Below, piece after piece: positions 8,329 through 16,300 of a stretch of DNA of 19,905 bases. The notes beneath the pieces were generated by a model. It saw only the letters and a program-made list of their open reading frames with translations. It was not told the origin of the DNA and did not search any database. The stretch is from assembly GCA_035527835.1 (NCBI GenBank), contig DATKZS010000095.1:1-19905 (forward strand), in the 5' to 3' direction. Source of the stretch: DATKZS01 sp035527835 [NCBI: bacterium]. Its GTDB lineage: Bacteria > RBG-13-61-14. Made by a program: the position numbers and the translations under genes. Numbering within the stretch: position 1 is the first letter of the stretch; each line of letters starts with the position of its first letter.

Positions 8329-9306
8329 TCATAGCTCATCGCGCAGCGGTTTCAGGTTCCGGCTGTCCAGGGCAACCTGCCGGTCCGGCGTCAGGATCAC
8401 GTGGTCAAGGTCCTGGCTCCCGGGTTCGCGAACCTCCGAGAAGATCACCGAGTCCCGGATGGAAATCGAGTCCGGAAGACGGACGTTGTTCCCGATCACC
8501 GAGCGTTCCACCCTTTCCGGAGAGGGGCCGGAATAATTCTCTCCGATCTCGCGGGACAGGCCGCGCCGCGCCAACTCCCACTGGTTCAAGATCAGCAGGT
8601 CCTCCGGGTAGGTCAGGTTCAGGTCAAACTCAATCTGGTCCATGGCCCGCACCGTGAGCCCGTCCTGGATCAGAAGCTGGATCGAGTCGGTGATCTCGTA
8701 TTCGTCACGCGCCGCCGTGCGCGGCGTCCGCCGAACGCTGTCGAAGATGTGCAGGTCAAACGAATAAAGCCCGCACCCCTTGAGCATCGTCTCCACGTAC
8801 CGCGGCTTCTCGATCACCCGCGCCACCGTGCCGTCCGGGCCGAGAATGATCAAAAAATTGCGCCGCAGCCGCTCCGGGTTCGGCTCCTTCCGCGCCGCCA
8901 GAACGCAGTTGGCCTCCCCCGAGATCAGAGGGGTGATCATTAAAGACAGGTCGCGCGCCCGGAAAAAAACGTCGCCCAGAAACAAGAGAAACGGGCGGTC
9001 AATCCGGGACTCCAGATACCCCAGCGCATGGGCGATGCCGAAGGTTTGTTCCTGGTCAACGTACTCGATGCTGATCCCCCATTCGCTCCCGTCCCCGATC
9101 TGGCGCACGATCTCGAAGCCGTAATAGCCGACCACGATGATCACCCGCTTGATCCCCAGCCGCGCCATCTCCTCGAGCTGATACGCGAGCAGCGGACGGT
9201 TGAGGATCGGCAGCAGCGGCTTGGGAAGACGCTCGCTGAATGGATACATGCGGCTGCCCTTGCCCGCCGCCAGGATGACGCCGATTAATTCCGTGCCCAG
9301 GTTCAT
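8329..9306 (-). CDS. Sugar-1-phosphate nucleotidyltransferase (RmlA/GlmU-N-like)
   Basis: Predicted cytosolic enzyme joining NTP and a sugar 1-phosphate to give NDP-sugar and pyrophosphate. The N-terminal Rossmann domain has the nucleotide-binding signature LAAGKGSRMYPF (12-23) followed by RLPKPLLPI (26-34), and LGD with D112 as the likely metal-binding Asp. The C-terminal part (about 260-300) holds SVIGNNVRL and ISIRDSVIF, resembling short left-handed beta-helix turns found in longer relatives. Length is 325 residues. ATG 9306 overlaps the TGA of the upstream GT2 gene (ATGA), so the two are probably translationally coupled. The exact base (dTTP, UTP, GTP) and sugar cannot be read from the sequence. 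Confidence 0.88.
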   Translation of the reverse strand: MNLGTELIGVILAAGKGSRMYPFSERLPKPLLPILNRPLLAYQLEEMARLGIKRVIIVVGYYGFEIVRQIGDGSEWGISIEYVDQEQTFGIAHALGYLESRIDRPFLLFLGDVFFRARDLSLMITPLISGEANCVLAARKEPNPERLRRNFLIILGPDGTVARVIEKPRYVETMLKGCGLYSFDLHIFDSVRRTPRTAARDEYEITDSIQLLIQDGLTVRAMDQIEFDLNLTYPEDLLILNQWELARRGLSREIGENYSGPSPERVERSVIGNNVRLPDSISIRDSVIFSEVREPGSQDLDHVILTPDRQVALDSRNLKPLRDEL

Positions 9307-10040
9307 TCTCTTTCCCTTCTGATGATTCCCGCCCCCTTGAGCAGGCTCTGGAAACGAAGATACATCAGGAACAAAATGAATTGCACCCCGCTCCGCAGCG
9401 GATGCAGCTTGCTCGATCCCGCCGTCCGCGGATGGTGGCCCACAGGCGCCTCCCCCACCTTAAGACCGGCCGCCGCCGCCCGCGCCACCATCTCCGTGGG
9501 CGTGGGAAAGCCCACCGCCTCCAAACGCAGGCCCCGCGACGCCGTGAGCGTCATGACCTTGAGCGCGCAGTTCGTGTCCCTGAGCTTCAGCCCGAAGGCC
9601 AGGCGCACGATCAGGTTGAGCAAACGGTCGCCCGCCACCTTGATCCGCGAGTCCTGCTTCTCCCGGCGCCAGCCCGTGACCAGGTCGAGCTGCTCCGCTT
9701 CCAGCTTGCCAAGCAGCGCCGGCAGGTCCGACAGCTTGAACTGCCCGTCCGAGTCTATCGTCACCACGTAACGCCCCGTGGCCCGCGCCATCGCCGCCGA
9801 AAGGGCCGGACCATAACCGCTGTTGCCCCCGAGCCGAACCACCTGGACCTTCGGGTGGGAAAGACCCTCGATCAGCTCCGCCGTACCGTCCGAGCTGCCG
9901 TCGTCCGCCACGATGATCTCCCACGGTCGGCCCAAGCCGTCCAGCGTCGTGATCCAATCGGAAACCACGCCCACGATGCACTCCGCTTCGTTATAAGCCG
10001 GAGAAACCACCGAGATGTCCGGACCCCGCGTCTCGCTCAT
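9303..10040 (-). CDS. GT2 glycosyltransferase (dolichol-phosphate mannosyltransferase-like)
   Basis: Predicted inverting glycosyltransferase that moves a sugar from NDP-sugar to polyprenyl phosphate at the inner face of the membrane. The GT-A fold is clear: SVVSPAYNE (10-18), VADDGSSDGT (44-53), the metal-binding DSDGQF (96-101), and RDTNCALKVM (154-163) in the place of the acceptor-side motif of Dpm1-like enzymes. At 245 residues it lacks the C-terminal transmembrane pair of GtrB/CsbB types; a hydrophobic stretch FILFLMYLRF near the end may let it sit on the membrane. It is the first gene of a minus-strand operon with the nucleotidyltransferase (4-nt overlap) and YfhO, which strongly suggests that it supplies the lipid-linked sugar for YfhO. 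Confidence 0.87.
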   Translation of the reverse strand: MSETRGPDISVVSPAYNEAECIVGVVSDWITTLDGLGRPWEIIVADDGSSDGTAELIEGLSHPKVQVVRLGGNSGYGPALSAAMARATGRYVVTIDSDGQFKLSDLPALLGKLEAEQLDLVTGWRREKQDSRIKVAGDRLLNLIVRLAFGLKLRDTNCALKVMTLTASRGLRLEAVGFPTPTEMVARAAAAGLKVGEAPVGHHPRTAGSSKLHPLRSGVQFILFLMYLRFQSLLKGAGIIRRERE

Positions 10041-10046
10041 GTCACC

Positions 10047-10076
10047 ATTCTATCCTGCCACCGCCGCCGCCGTCAA
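10047..10076 (-). promoter_or_regulatory. Candidate sigma70-type promoter of the GT2 operon (possibly leaderless)
   Basis: On the minus strand TTGACG (10076-10071) and TAGAAT (10052-10047) are 18 nt apart. Transcription would begin about 10041-10040, right at the ATG of the GT2 gene, implying a leaderless mRNA. There is no strong Shine-Dalgarno sequence before this ATG, which fits. Confidence 0.45.
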
Positions 10077-10181
10077 AGTCCCGCCTCTTAACGGCCCGCC
10101 AACCGAGTCCCGCGCCGCCGTCTCCGGGAGGCATGGGGCCCGACTCAGAAGCATCATCGCGCGGCAAACCGGCTCCCGGGC

Positions 10182-10187
10182 TATAAT
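10182..10187 (+). promoter_or_regulatory. Consensus -10 hexamer upstream of the gene at 10252
   Basis: A perfect TATAAT stands at 10182-10187 in GC-rich surroundings, about 65 nt before the start codon. No TTGACA-like -35 is seen at 16-18 nt upstream, so activity may need an activator, or it may be chance. Confidence 0.4.
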
Positions 10188-10251
10188 AGATGGAGCAGGC
10201 CCCCGGCCATGCATCACCAATGCTTGACTTGACCAAGATTTTCATGAAACG

Positions 10252-11499
10252 ATGGAGAACATGGATACCTCGAGGTCAGAGGAGCTGATCCGGGAGCATT
10301 ATGCATCCCTGATCGCCGCCGGCATGCGGACGCAAAACGCCGCCCGCCACCGCGACCGCCTCCGCTTCTTCCTCCACGCCTATCTCGCCGAGGAATGGCC
10401 CCGCAGCCTCGACCGCGTGGACGGGCCCATCATCCGCGACTACCTCGGCTCCTGGTTCATCAATAACGTGGGAGGATCAAAGGCCGACCTCCTCACTCAT
10501 CTCAACACCTTCGCGCGTTTTTACGAGTCCCTCTACCAGGCCGGCAGGATCAGCGGGCCCGAGCACGATGAAATCATCGCGGTGTGCGCCGGGCACGACT
10601 ACTTCATGGCCCGCCACGATGAGCGCTTCGCCCCCGAGCCGGACCCCTGGGCCGAATTCGCCGCCGGACGCGCCATGGCCGGAGCCCACATGTTCTCCAT
10701 GCTCCCACCCGGCGCCGCCCCGGACAGCGGCCTCTGGGTCATCGCCAAAAACCTCGAGCGCCCGCCGGCGCCGGCCATCCTCGATTTCTCCCTCTTCCTC
10801 GATTACCTCTGGGCCCGCCCCATCCGCCTCACCGGCGCCGGAATGATCCCCCTTCCACGGCTGCGCCGCATCAATCAGAGCTTCACCCAGCCCGAGCGCC
10901 TCGCCCCCGGAAACGCCATGGCCCACTCCCGCCGCATCAGATGGTTCTTCAACATGGCCCTCGCGCTCGGCATGGCCCGCATCAATGACGGCCACGCCCT
11001 CCAATTGGCGCCAGGAGCCGACGCCTTCCTCGACCTGGACCAGGAGCAAAAAATCTCCGTCCTGCTCGACGGCGCCTGGAACCGGATGCGCTGGGCCGAC
11101 CTCGCCACGCCCGAGAACCGGAGAGTCTCCGCATGGGCCCAGGAACACCGCGACGGATTCGCCGCCCTGCTCGCCGACCTCAATCCCACCAGGGAGTGGA
11201 CCCCGGACCCCGACCCCGGAACCGGCCGCAACGAGGCCCTGCTCGCCCGCTACATCATGTTCCATGAAGTCGTCCAGACCCACATCCTCTTCATCCTCCG
11301 CGAATGCGCCATCCTCGATTACGGCGCGGCCCCCAAGGCCGAAAACGGAAAAGAACGGATCAAGTCATTAACCATCACCCGCTTCGGACGCCAGGTCATG
11401 CGCCTCTTCGCCCGCCGCGGACGCCGCGACGGAATGGCCCAGCAAAGCCCGCTCCAGAATCTCCGGCAAACCCTGCTCTCCGGCAGTCCCTCCCGCTGA
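10252..11499 (+). CDS. Uncharacterised protein with SAM-like (integrase core-binding-type) N-terminus
   Basis: I do not recognise the family. The 415-residue product has an all-helical N-terminal region (about 10-105: LIREHYASLIAAGMRTQNAA, RDRLRFFLHAYLAEEW, VDGPIIRDYLG, LLTHLNTFARFYESLYQAGR) whose layout recalls the SAM-like DNA-binding domain of tyrosine recombinases. The C-terminal half lacks the recombinase Arg-His-Arg-Tyr catalytic set. It contains a helix-rich block (about 200-290) ending in MARINDGHALQLAPGADAFL, which could be a winged-helix-like unit. A DNA-binding or adaptor role is only inference. The start is ATG 10252 or ATG 10261; GGAGA at 10254-10258 is too close to the second to decide. 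No terminator separates it from the next gene, 83 nt away. Codons are strongly C-ending, like the hydrolase downstream. Confidence 0.6.
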   Translation: MENMDTSRSEELIREHYASLIAAGMRTQNAARHRDRLRFFLHAYLAEEWPRSLDRVDGPIIRDYLGSWFINNVGGSKADLLTHLNTFARFYESLYQAGRISGPEHDEIIAVCAGHDYFMARHDERFAPEPDPWAEFAAGRAMAGAHMFSMLPPGAAPDSGLWVIAKNLERPPAPAILDFSLFLDYLWARPIRLTGAGMIPLPRLRRINQSFTQPERLAPGNAMAHSRRIRWFFNMALALGMARINDGHALQLAPGADAFLDLDQEQKISVLLDGAWNRMRWADLATPENRRVSAWAQEHRDGFAALLADLNPTREWTPDPDPGTGRNEALLARYIMFHEVVQTHILFILRECAILDYGAAPKAENGKERIKSLTITRFGRQVMRLFARRGRRDGMAQQSPLQNLRQTLLSGSPSR

Positions 11500-11566
11500 A
11501 TTTTTTCTTCTTTACAGTTCAAAGCGATCATGATATAGAAAATAGACCTGGAAACGACATGGACGA

Positions 11567-11577
11567 AAGGAGGAAGG
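11567..11577 (+). promoter_or_regulatory. Ribosome binding site setting the lipoprotein start
   Basis: AAAGGAGGAAG is a near-perfect anti-Shine-Dalgarno match 5 nt before ATG 11583. It lies downstream of the in-frame ATG 11559 and of much earlier in-frame codons, and so selects 11583. Confidence 0.8.
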
Positions 11578-11582
11578 GAGAG

Positions 11583-12785
11583 ATGAAAAAGGCGATTGGG
11601 CTGGTGGTTGCGTTCTGGTCGGTGGCCGTGATCCTGGCCGGATGTTCGCTGTGGGAGCCGGCGCTCAGCCAACGCATGTCGGTCTCGGAGCCCGTCTCGC
11701 GGAACTACGCGCTCGAAACCAAGAGCATCATGGCCGGCGACGTCAACATCGCCTACATGGAGGCCGGACAAGGTCCGTGGGTGCTGTTCCTCCACGGCGG
11801 AATCATACCCATGAGCCCCCAGGGCTCGCTGGCCGTGAACCCTCTGTTCGACGTGCCCAGCCTGGCCATCGGATACCTGCCCCTGGCCCAGTCGGTAATG
11901 CATTCCGGCGCCCTCTCCACCGCCGACACCTGGAACAACAACATCGTGCCCCTCGCCAACGCCTTCCACGTCGTCGCCCCCGACCTCCCCGGATTCGGCG
12001 CCTCCGACAAGCCCGACATTGATTACTCCATGGACGACTTCATCACCTACCTCGACGCCTTCATGGCCGCCAAGGGCATTGACAAAGCCATGATCGTCGG
12101 ACACGGCTTCGGAGGAGAGCTCGCCATCGCCTACACCCTGGCCCACCCGGAAAAGGTGGACCGCCTCGTCCTCGTGGACAGCTTCGGCGGATACGGCCTC
12201 GGATCCAACCATCCCCGCCTCAAGCACTCCCCCCTCAACCTGCCCCGCCCCGTCATGAAATACTGGCAAAAGGAAAAGGCCGCCAAGGTCAGGTTCTACC
12301 TCCCCCTCATGCGCCGAATGTTCGGAGGATGGAAAGCGCCGGTGGAAGGAGCCGTCAACATGACCGTCTCCCAGAAAATCGCCCACGACGCGGACAACAA
12401 GGCGAAAAAGCTCATCCTCTCCCGCGACGGCGGCTCCGGCAGGTTCCTCGATTCCCTGGCCCAATACAAGGCCGCCTACATCACTACCGAGGACGCCCGC
12501 AAGGAAATCCAGGCCTCTCACCTGGCCCTGCTCGAAACCAGGCGCAAGGACCTCGCCGCCGATCTGCCCGAAATCAAGGTCCCCGTCCTGCTCATCGGCG
12601 GACTCTATGACCCCATCGTACCACCGGGAGACGTAAACTATATGGCCGCCAAGCTCCCCCGCGCCCAGGTCATCATCTATGAAAACAGCGCCCATTACCC
12701 CATGATCGAGGAGCCCGAGGCCTTCAACCGCGACGTCGCCTATTTCCTCACCGGAAGGGACATCGCCTCCAATACTAGTAAATAA
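11583..12785 (+). CDS. Alpha/beta-hydrolase-fold lipoprotein lacking the nucleophile Ser
   Basis: A 400-residue predicted lipoprotein: the signal peptide ends in the lipobox LAGC with lipidated C21 and Ser at +2, favouring the outer membrane. The body is an alpha/beta-hydrolase of the MhpC/haloalkane-dehalogenase-like group: LFLHGG (oxyanion region), VVAPDLPGFGASDKP, the elbow VGHGFGGELA, acid candidate GGLYDP (D343) and base candidate NSAHYP (H371). The elbow reads G-H-G-F-G, so Gly175 replaces the usual Ser/Asp/Cys nucleophile; the codon is GGC. Roughly 40 extra residues lie between HGG and TWNNNI. It may be catalytically dead, a binding protein, or use another nucleophile. The start is fixed by the strong ribosome binding site and the lipoprotein signal. 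It is followed by an intrinsic terminator. Confidence 0.85.
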   Translation: MKKAIGLVVAFWSVAVILAGCSLWEPALSQRMSVSEPVSRNYALETKSIMAGDVNIAYMEAGQGPWVLFLHGGIIPMSPQGSLAVNPLFDVPSLAIGYLPLAQSVMHSGALSTADTWNNNIVPLANAFHVVAPDLPGFGASDKPDIDYSMDDFITYLDAFMAAKGIDKAMIVGHGFGGELAIAYTLAHPEKVDRLVLVDSFGGYGLGSNHPRLKHSPLNLPRPVMKYWQKEKAAKVRFYLPLMRRMFGGWKAPVEGAVNMTVSQKIAHDADNKAKKLILSRDGGSGRFLDSLAQYKAAYITTEDARKEIQASHLALLETRRKDLAADLPEIKVPVLLIGGLYDPIVPPGDVNYMAAKLPRAQVIIYENSAHYPMIEEPEAFNRDVAYFLTGRDIASNTSK

Positions 12786-12810
12786 TAGATTTAACAGCAT
12801 GACATCGGTC

Positions 12811-12841
12811 AAGGCAGCGCTCTTCCGACCGCTGCCTTTTT
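12811..12841 (+). terminator. Intrinsic terminator after the lipoprotein gene
   Basis: AAGGCAGCG (12811-12819) pairs perfectly with CGCTGCCTT (12830-12838) across a 10-nt loop, with T's at 12837-12841. It starts 26 nt after the stop at 12785. A second GC-rich palindrome (CCGGGC/GCCCGG, about 12842-12858) follows without a T-run. Confidence 0.88.
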
Positions 12842-13303
12842 CCGGGCCGCGCGCCCGGGACGAATAAAAATCTTGAACGCCGGGCCGAATGCCAGTGTCA
12901 TACCGCTGGAGAGCGAGCTAATAGCCCGGCCAAAGGCTTGAGCAATGCCAATGAAATCAAGCCATTTCAAAAGGGCCTCCCCCATTTGTAAAATTCATCC
13001 GAGATTTTTGATGATATAAATTGATTATGGAGCATGAATCAGATTTTATTTATATATTTGGCGCTTAAGCTAACAGTATCAGGCTATCATTAATTATTGG
13101 CACGGAACTAATTGTAATTATATATTTATTTACCCTCGTACTTTTCGCGGCCATACCTGAGTGCAACACGGGGAGATTGGTAACGGATTGAAAATAAAGG
13201 CCTTTAAAAAATGGCGGTTTTTCGTTGTTTTTTCCTTTGACAAACCGCTTGAAATCTGCTAATTTGGTCATTTAAAGGATCCTATTCCCAGAGGTGGGCT
13301 TAG
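12842..13303. other. AT-rich intergenic region before smc
   Basis: This spacer of about 460 nt has no convincing gene. From about 12960 to 13270 it is far richer in A and T than the rest of the window (for example TTTATTTATATATTTGG near 13047 and TAATTGTAATTATATATTTA near 13110), with several TATA-like hexamers. A 68-codon minus-strand frame (13065-13271) is open but its product resembles nothing I know, and it lies across the smc promoter. The region may hold regulatory sites, an untranslated RNA, or decayed foreign DNA. Confidence 0.6.
13237..13265 (+). promoter_or_regulatory. Near-consensus sigma70-type promoter of smc
   Basis: TTGACA (13237-13242) is a perfect -35. After a 17-nt spacer comes TAATTT (13260-13265) with an upstream TGC making an extended -10. 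Transcription would begin about 13272, giving a leader of about 32 nt that contains the Shine-Dalgarno GAGGTGGG (13291-13298). Confidence 0.7.
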
Positions 13304-16300
13304 ATGAAACTTAAACAGATTCAGCTCCAAGGATTCAAGTCCTTTGTGGACCGGACCGTGATCAATTTCACCACGGACATCACCTGCGTGGTCGGTCCCA
13401 ACGGCTGCGGCAAATCCAACCTGGTGGACGCGATCCGCTGGAGCCTGGGCGAGCAGAGCGTGAAGCACCTGCGCGGCGGGACCATGGAGGACGTGATCTT
13501 CCACGGCACCGAGGACATGCCGGCGGTGGGCATGGCCGAGGTCGCCATGATCTTCGACAACAGCGACGCCCTCTGCCCCCCCGAGTACGCGGGCTTCCCG
13601 GAGCTCCAGGTCACGCGCCGCCTCTTCCGGAGCGGCGAGAGCGAGTATTACATCAACCGCGCGCCCTCCCGCTTGAAGGACATCACCGACCTGTTCCTGG
13701 GCAGCGGCGTGGGCACCCGGGCCTATTCCATCATCGAGCAGGGCAGGATCGAGGGCATCATCACCATGAAGCCCGAGCAGCGCCGCACCCTGATCGAGGA
13801 GGCCGCCGGCGTGTCCAAGTACCGCGTGCGCAAGCTCGAGGCCGCCCGCAAGATGGAGGCCACCCGGCAGAACCTGCTGCGCATCCGCGACATCATCGCC
13901 GAGCTCAAGCGCCAGATGAACTCCTTGAACCGCCAGGCCAAGAAGGCCGAACGATACAAGGAATACCGCGGCCAGCTCCGCGAGGTCGAGACCGAGCTCG
14001 CCGCATACAAGGCCCGCGGCATCATCGCCGAGCAGCAGGCCGTGGCCGAGAAGCTCGCCGAGATATCTGACCGCGAGCTCGAGCTCAGCGCCCGGCTCGA
14101 ATCCCGCTCCGCCGAGCTGGAGGCCGAGAAGACGTCCCTGCTCGAATTGGAGCGCGAGGCGGGCGCCGCCCAGGCCCGCGCCGTCGAGGCCTCCCGCGCC
14201 GCCGAGAAGCTGGAGAGCGAGCTCAACATGCTGCGCCAGGAGGCGGCCGGCCTGGGCCGAACCGTGGAGCGCCTGGCCGGCGAACACCAGGAGCTTGCCG
14301 CCCGGGCCAAGTCCGTGGCCGCCGAGCAGGCGGAGGCCCGCGCCGAGTGCGATGGGCTCGCCCGGTCCATCGCGTCCGCGGAAGAGGAGCTTAACAAGGC
14401 CGAGGCCGCGCTCAATCAGAAGGAAGCGGAATACCGCGAGCTGGCGGAGGCCGCCGACGTCCTTAGCCGCCTCGCCCTTAATCTCAAGGCCGGCGTGGAA
14501 AAACTCGAGGAGCGCATCGCCTGGACCGACCGCCGCCGGGCCGAGCTCGACGAGCAGAAGGCCCGCGCCCAGGAGCGCCGCGAAAAGCTGGAGCAGGCAA
14601 TCGAGGAGCAGGCCCGCACCAACCTCTCTTACAACGAGAAGCTCTACCAGGTGCGCAAGGACCTGGCCGAGCAGGGCCGGAGCCTCGAAATCCGCGAGCA
14701 GGACCTGGCCAAGGCCAAGACCGTTCAGGCCGTGGCCGCCGACCGGCTCCAGAACGTCCAGCAAAGCTACACCATGGCCCACTCCCGCCTCGCGAGCCTC
14801 GAAGAGATGAAGCAGAACTTCGAGGGCTGCCAGCGCGGCGTCAAGGCGATCATGGCCAGAAAGTCCGCCCTGGAGGCCCAGGGCAGAAACGGCACCTACG
14901 GACTGATCGCCGACGCGGTGAGCATTGATCCGGAGTACGAGACCGCCCTCGAAGCCGTGCTCGGCGAGAAGCTCCAGTCCATCTTCGTGCGCACCCGCCG
15001 CCACGGCCTGGATAATATCCAGTACCTCCGGGAGGCCGGCGAGGGACGCGGCAGCTTTGTGCCCATCGAGGGCGTGGTCCAGCGCGAGGTCAGCGTGCCC
15101 GCGGCGCTCATGGAGGCCGGGGCCGTGCCGCTGGCGCAAAAGGTCAGGGTCGAGGGCGAGTTCGCGCCGGTGGTGAAAGCCCTGGTCGGCGACGCCTTGG
15201 TGGTGAACGACATCGAGCGCGCGGCCGAGTTGCGCGAGTCCGTGGGCGCCCTGAACGCGCTGGTGACCCGCGAGGGCGTCGTCATGGACCGCGTCGGCGC
15301 GGTGGCCGGCGGCAGCGCGGACACCATGGGCGGCCTGCTGGCCAAGAACCGCGAGATGGAGGAGCTGAACGAGCTGATCGCGTCGCTCACCGGAGAGCGG
15401 CGGAGCGCGGAGGACGAGCTCCACGCCGCGCAGCTCCGGATCGAGGAGGCGGCGGACGCGTTCAACCAAGACCGCGAGCGCATGCACCGCCTGGAGATCG
15501 AGAAGAACAACATCGAGAAGGACCTGTGGCAGGGCACCAACGCCTACAACGCGACCAAGGAGGAGCAAGGGACGCTGCTCGTGGACCTGGCCGCGATCGA
15601 GGAGACGGTGGCGGGCCTGGAGCGCGAGAAAGAGGATGCCAGGGCCGGGGTGATCCGCGAAGGGGAGGCCCGGGCCTCCGTGGAAAACGACCAGGAATCC
15701 AGGCGCTCCGTGCTCGCCCGCATCCACGCCGAGCGGGAGGCCGAGAGCCAGCGGCGCACCGCGGAAAAGGTCAGGGTGGCGTCGTTCCACGAGAAGCTCG
15801 CGGGTCAGCTCAAGCACATGGAGAGGCTGGAGGCCGCCCGCGCCGAGGCCATCGCCGGCATGGAAAAGCGCGAGCGGGAGAGCGAGGAAACCAGGACGCG
15901 GATCAGCGAGCTTACGGCCCGCGACGCGGAGCTCAAGGAGCGGCACGGCCGCGCCATGGTCGCGGCCACGGAGGCCGCGGATGCGGCCGCCGGCGAGCGC
16001 GCCCGCTACGAGGAGCGCTCCCGGGCCGTGCGCGAGGGCGAGGCGGCGCACAAGGAGATGTTCCGCGAGCGGGAACAAATAAAGAGCGGCCGCATGGACA
16101 CGGAGCTTCTGCAGACCCAGCTTCAGCTCCAATGGGAGCAGCTTTGCGAGAACGCGCGCGACAAGTTCGGACGCGAGCTTGACGCCGTGCTCGCCGAGTA
16201 CGGCGAGCGCATCAGAGCGGACTTCCCGGTGGAGGCCAGGCGTGAGCAGCGGGAGGAGCTCCGGCAGAAGCTCGAGCGCATCGGCGACGTCAACCTCACC

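Noticed and set aside
10252-11499. Complete tyrosine recombinase/integrase
   Set aside because: Only the N-terminal helical domain looks similar; the catalytic Arg-His-Arg-Tyr residues and any attachment sites are absent.
11304-11582. Longer N-terminus for the lipoprotein gene
   Set aside because: It overlaps the preceding gene in another frame, is Arg/Pro-rich, and lies before a strong ribosome binding site and a classic lipoprotein signal.
13065-13271. 68-codon minus-strand frame in the AT-rich spacer
   Set aside because: An AGGA-like ribosome site is present, but the product matches nothing I know, the composition is atypical, and it covers the smc promoter. Left as unsupported.
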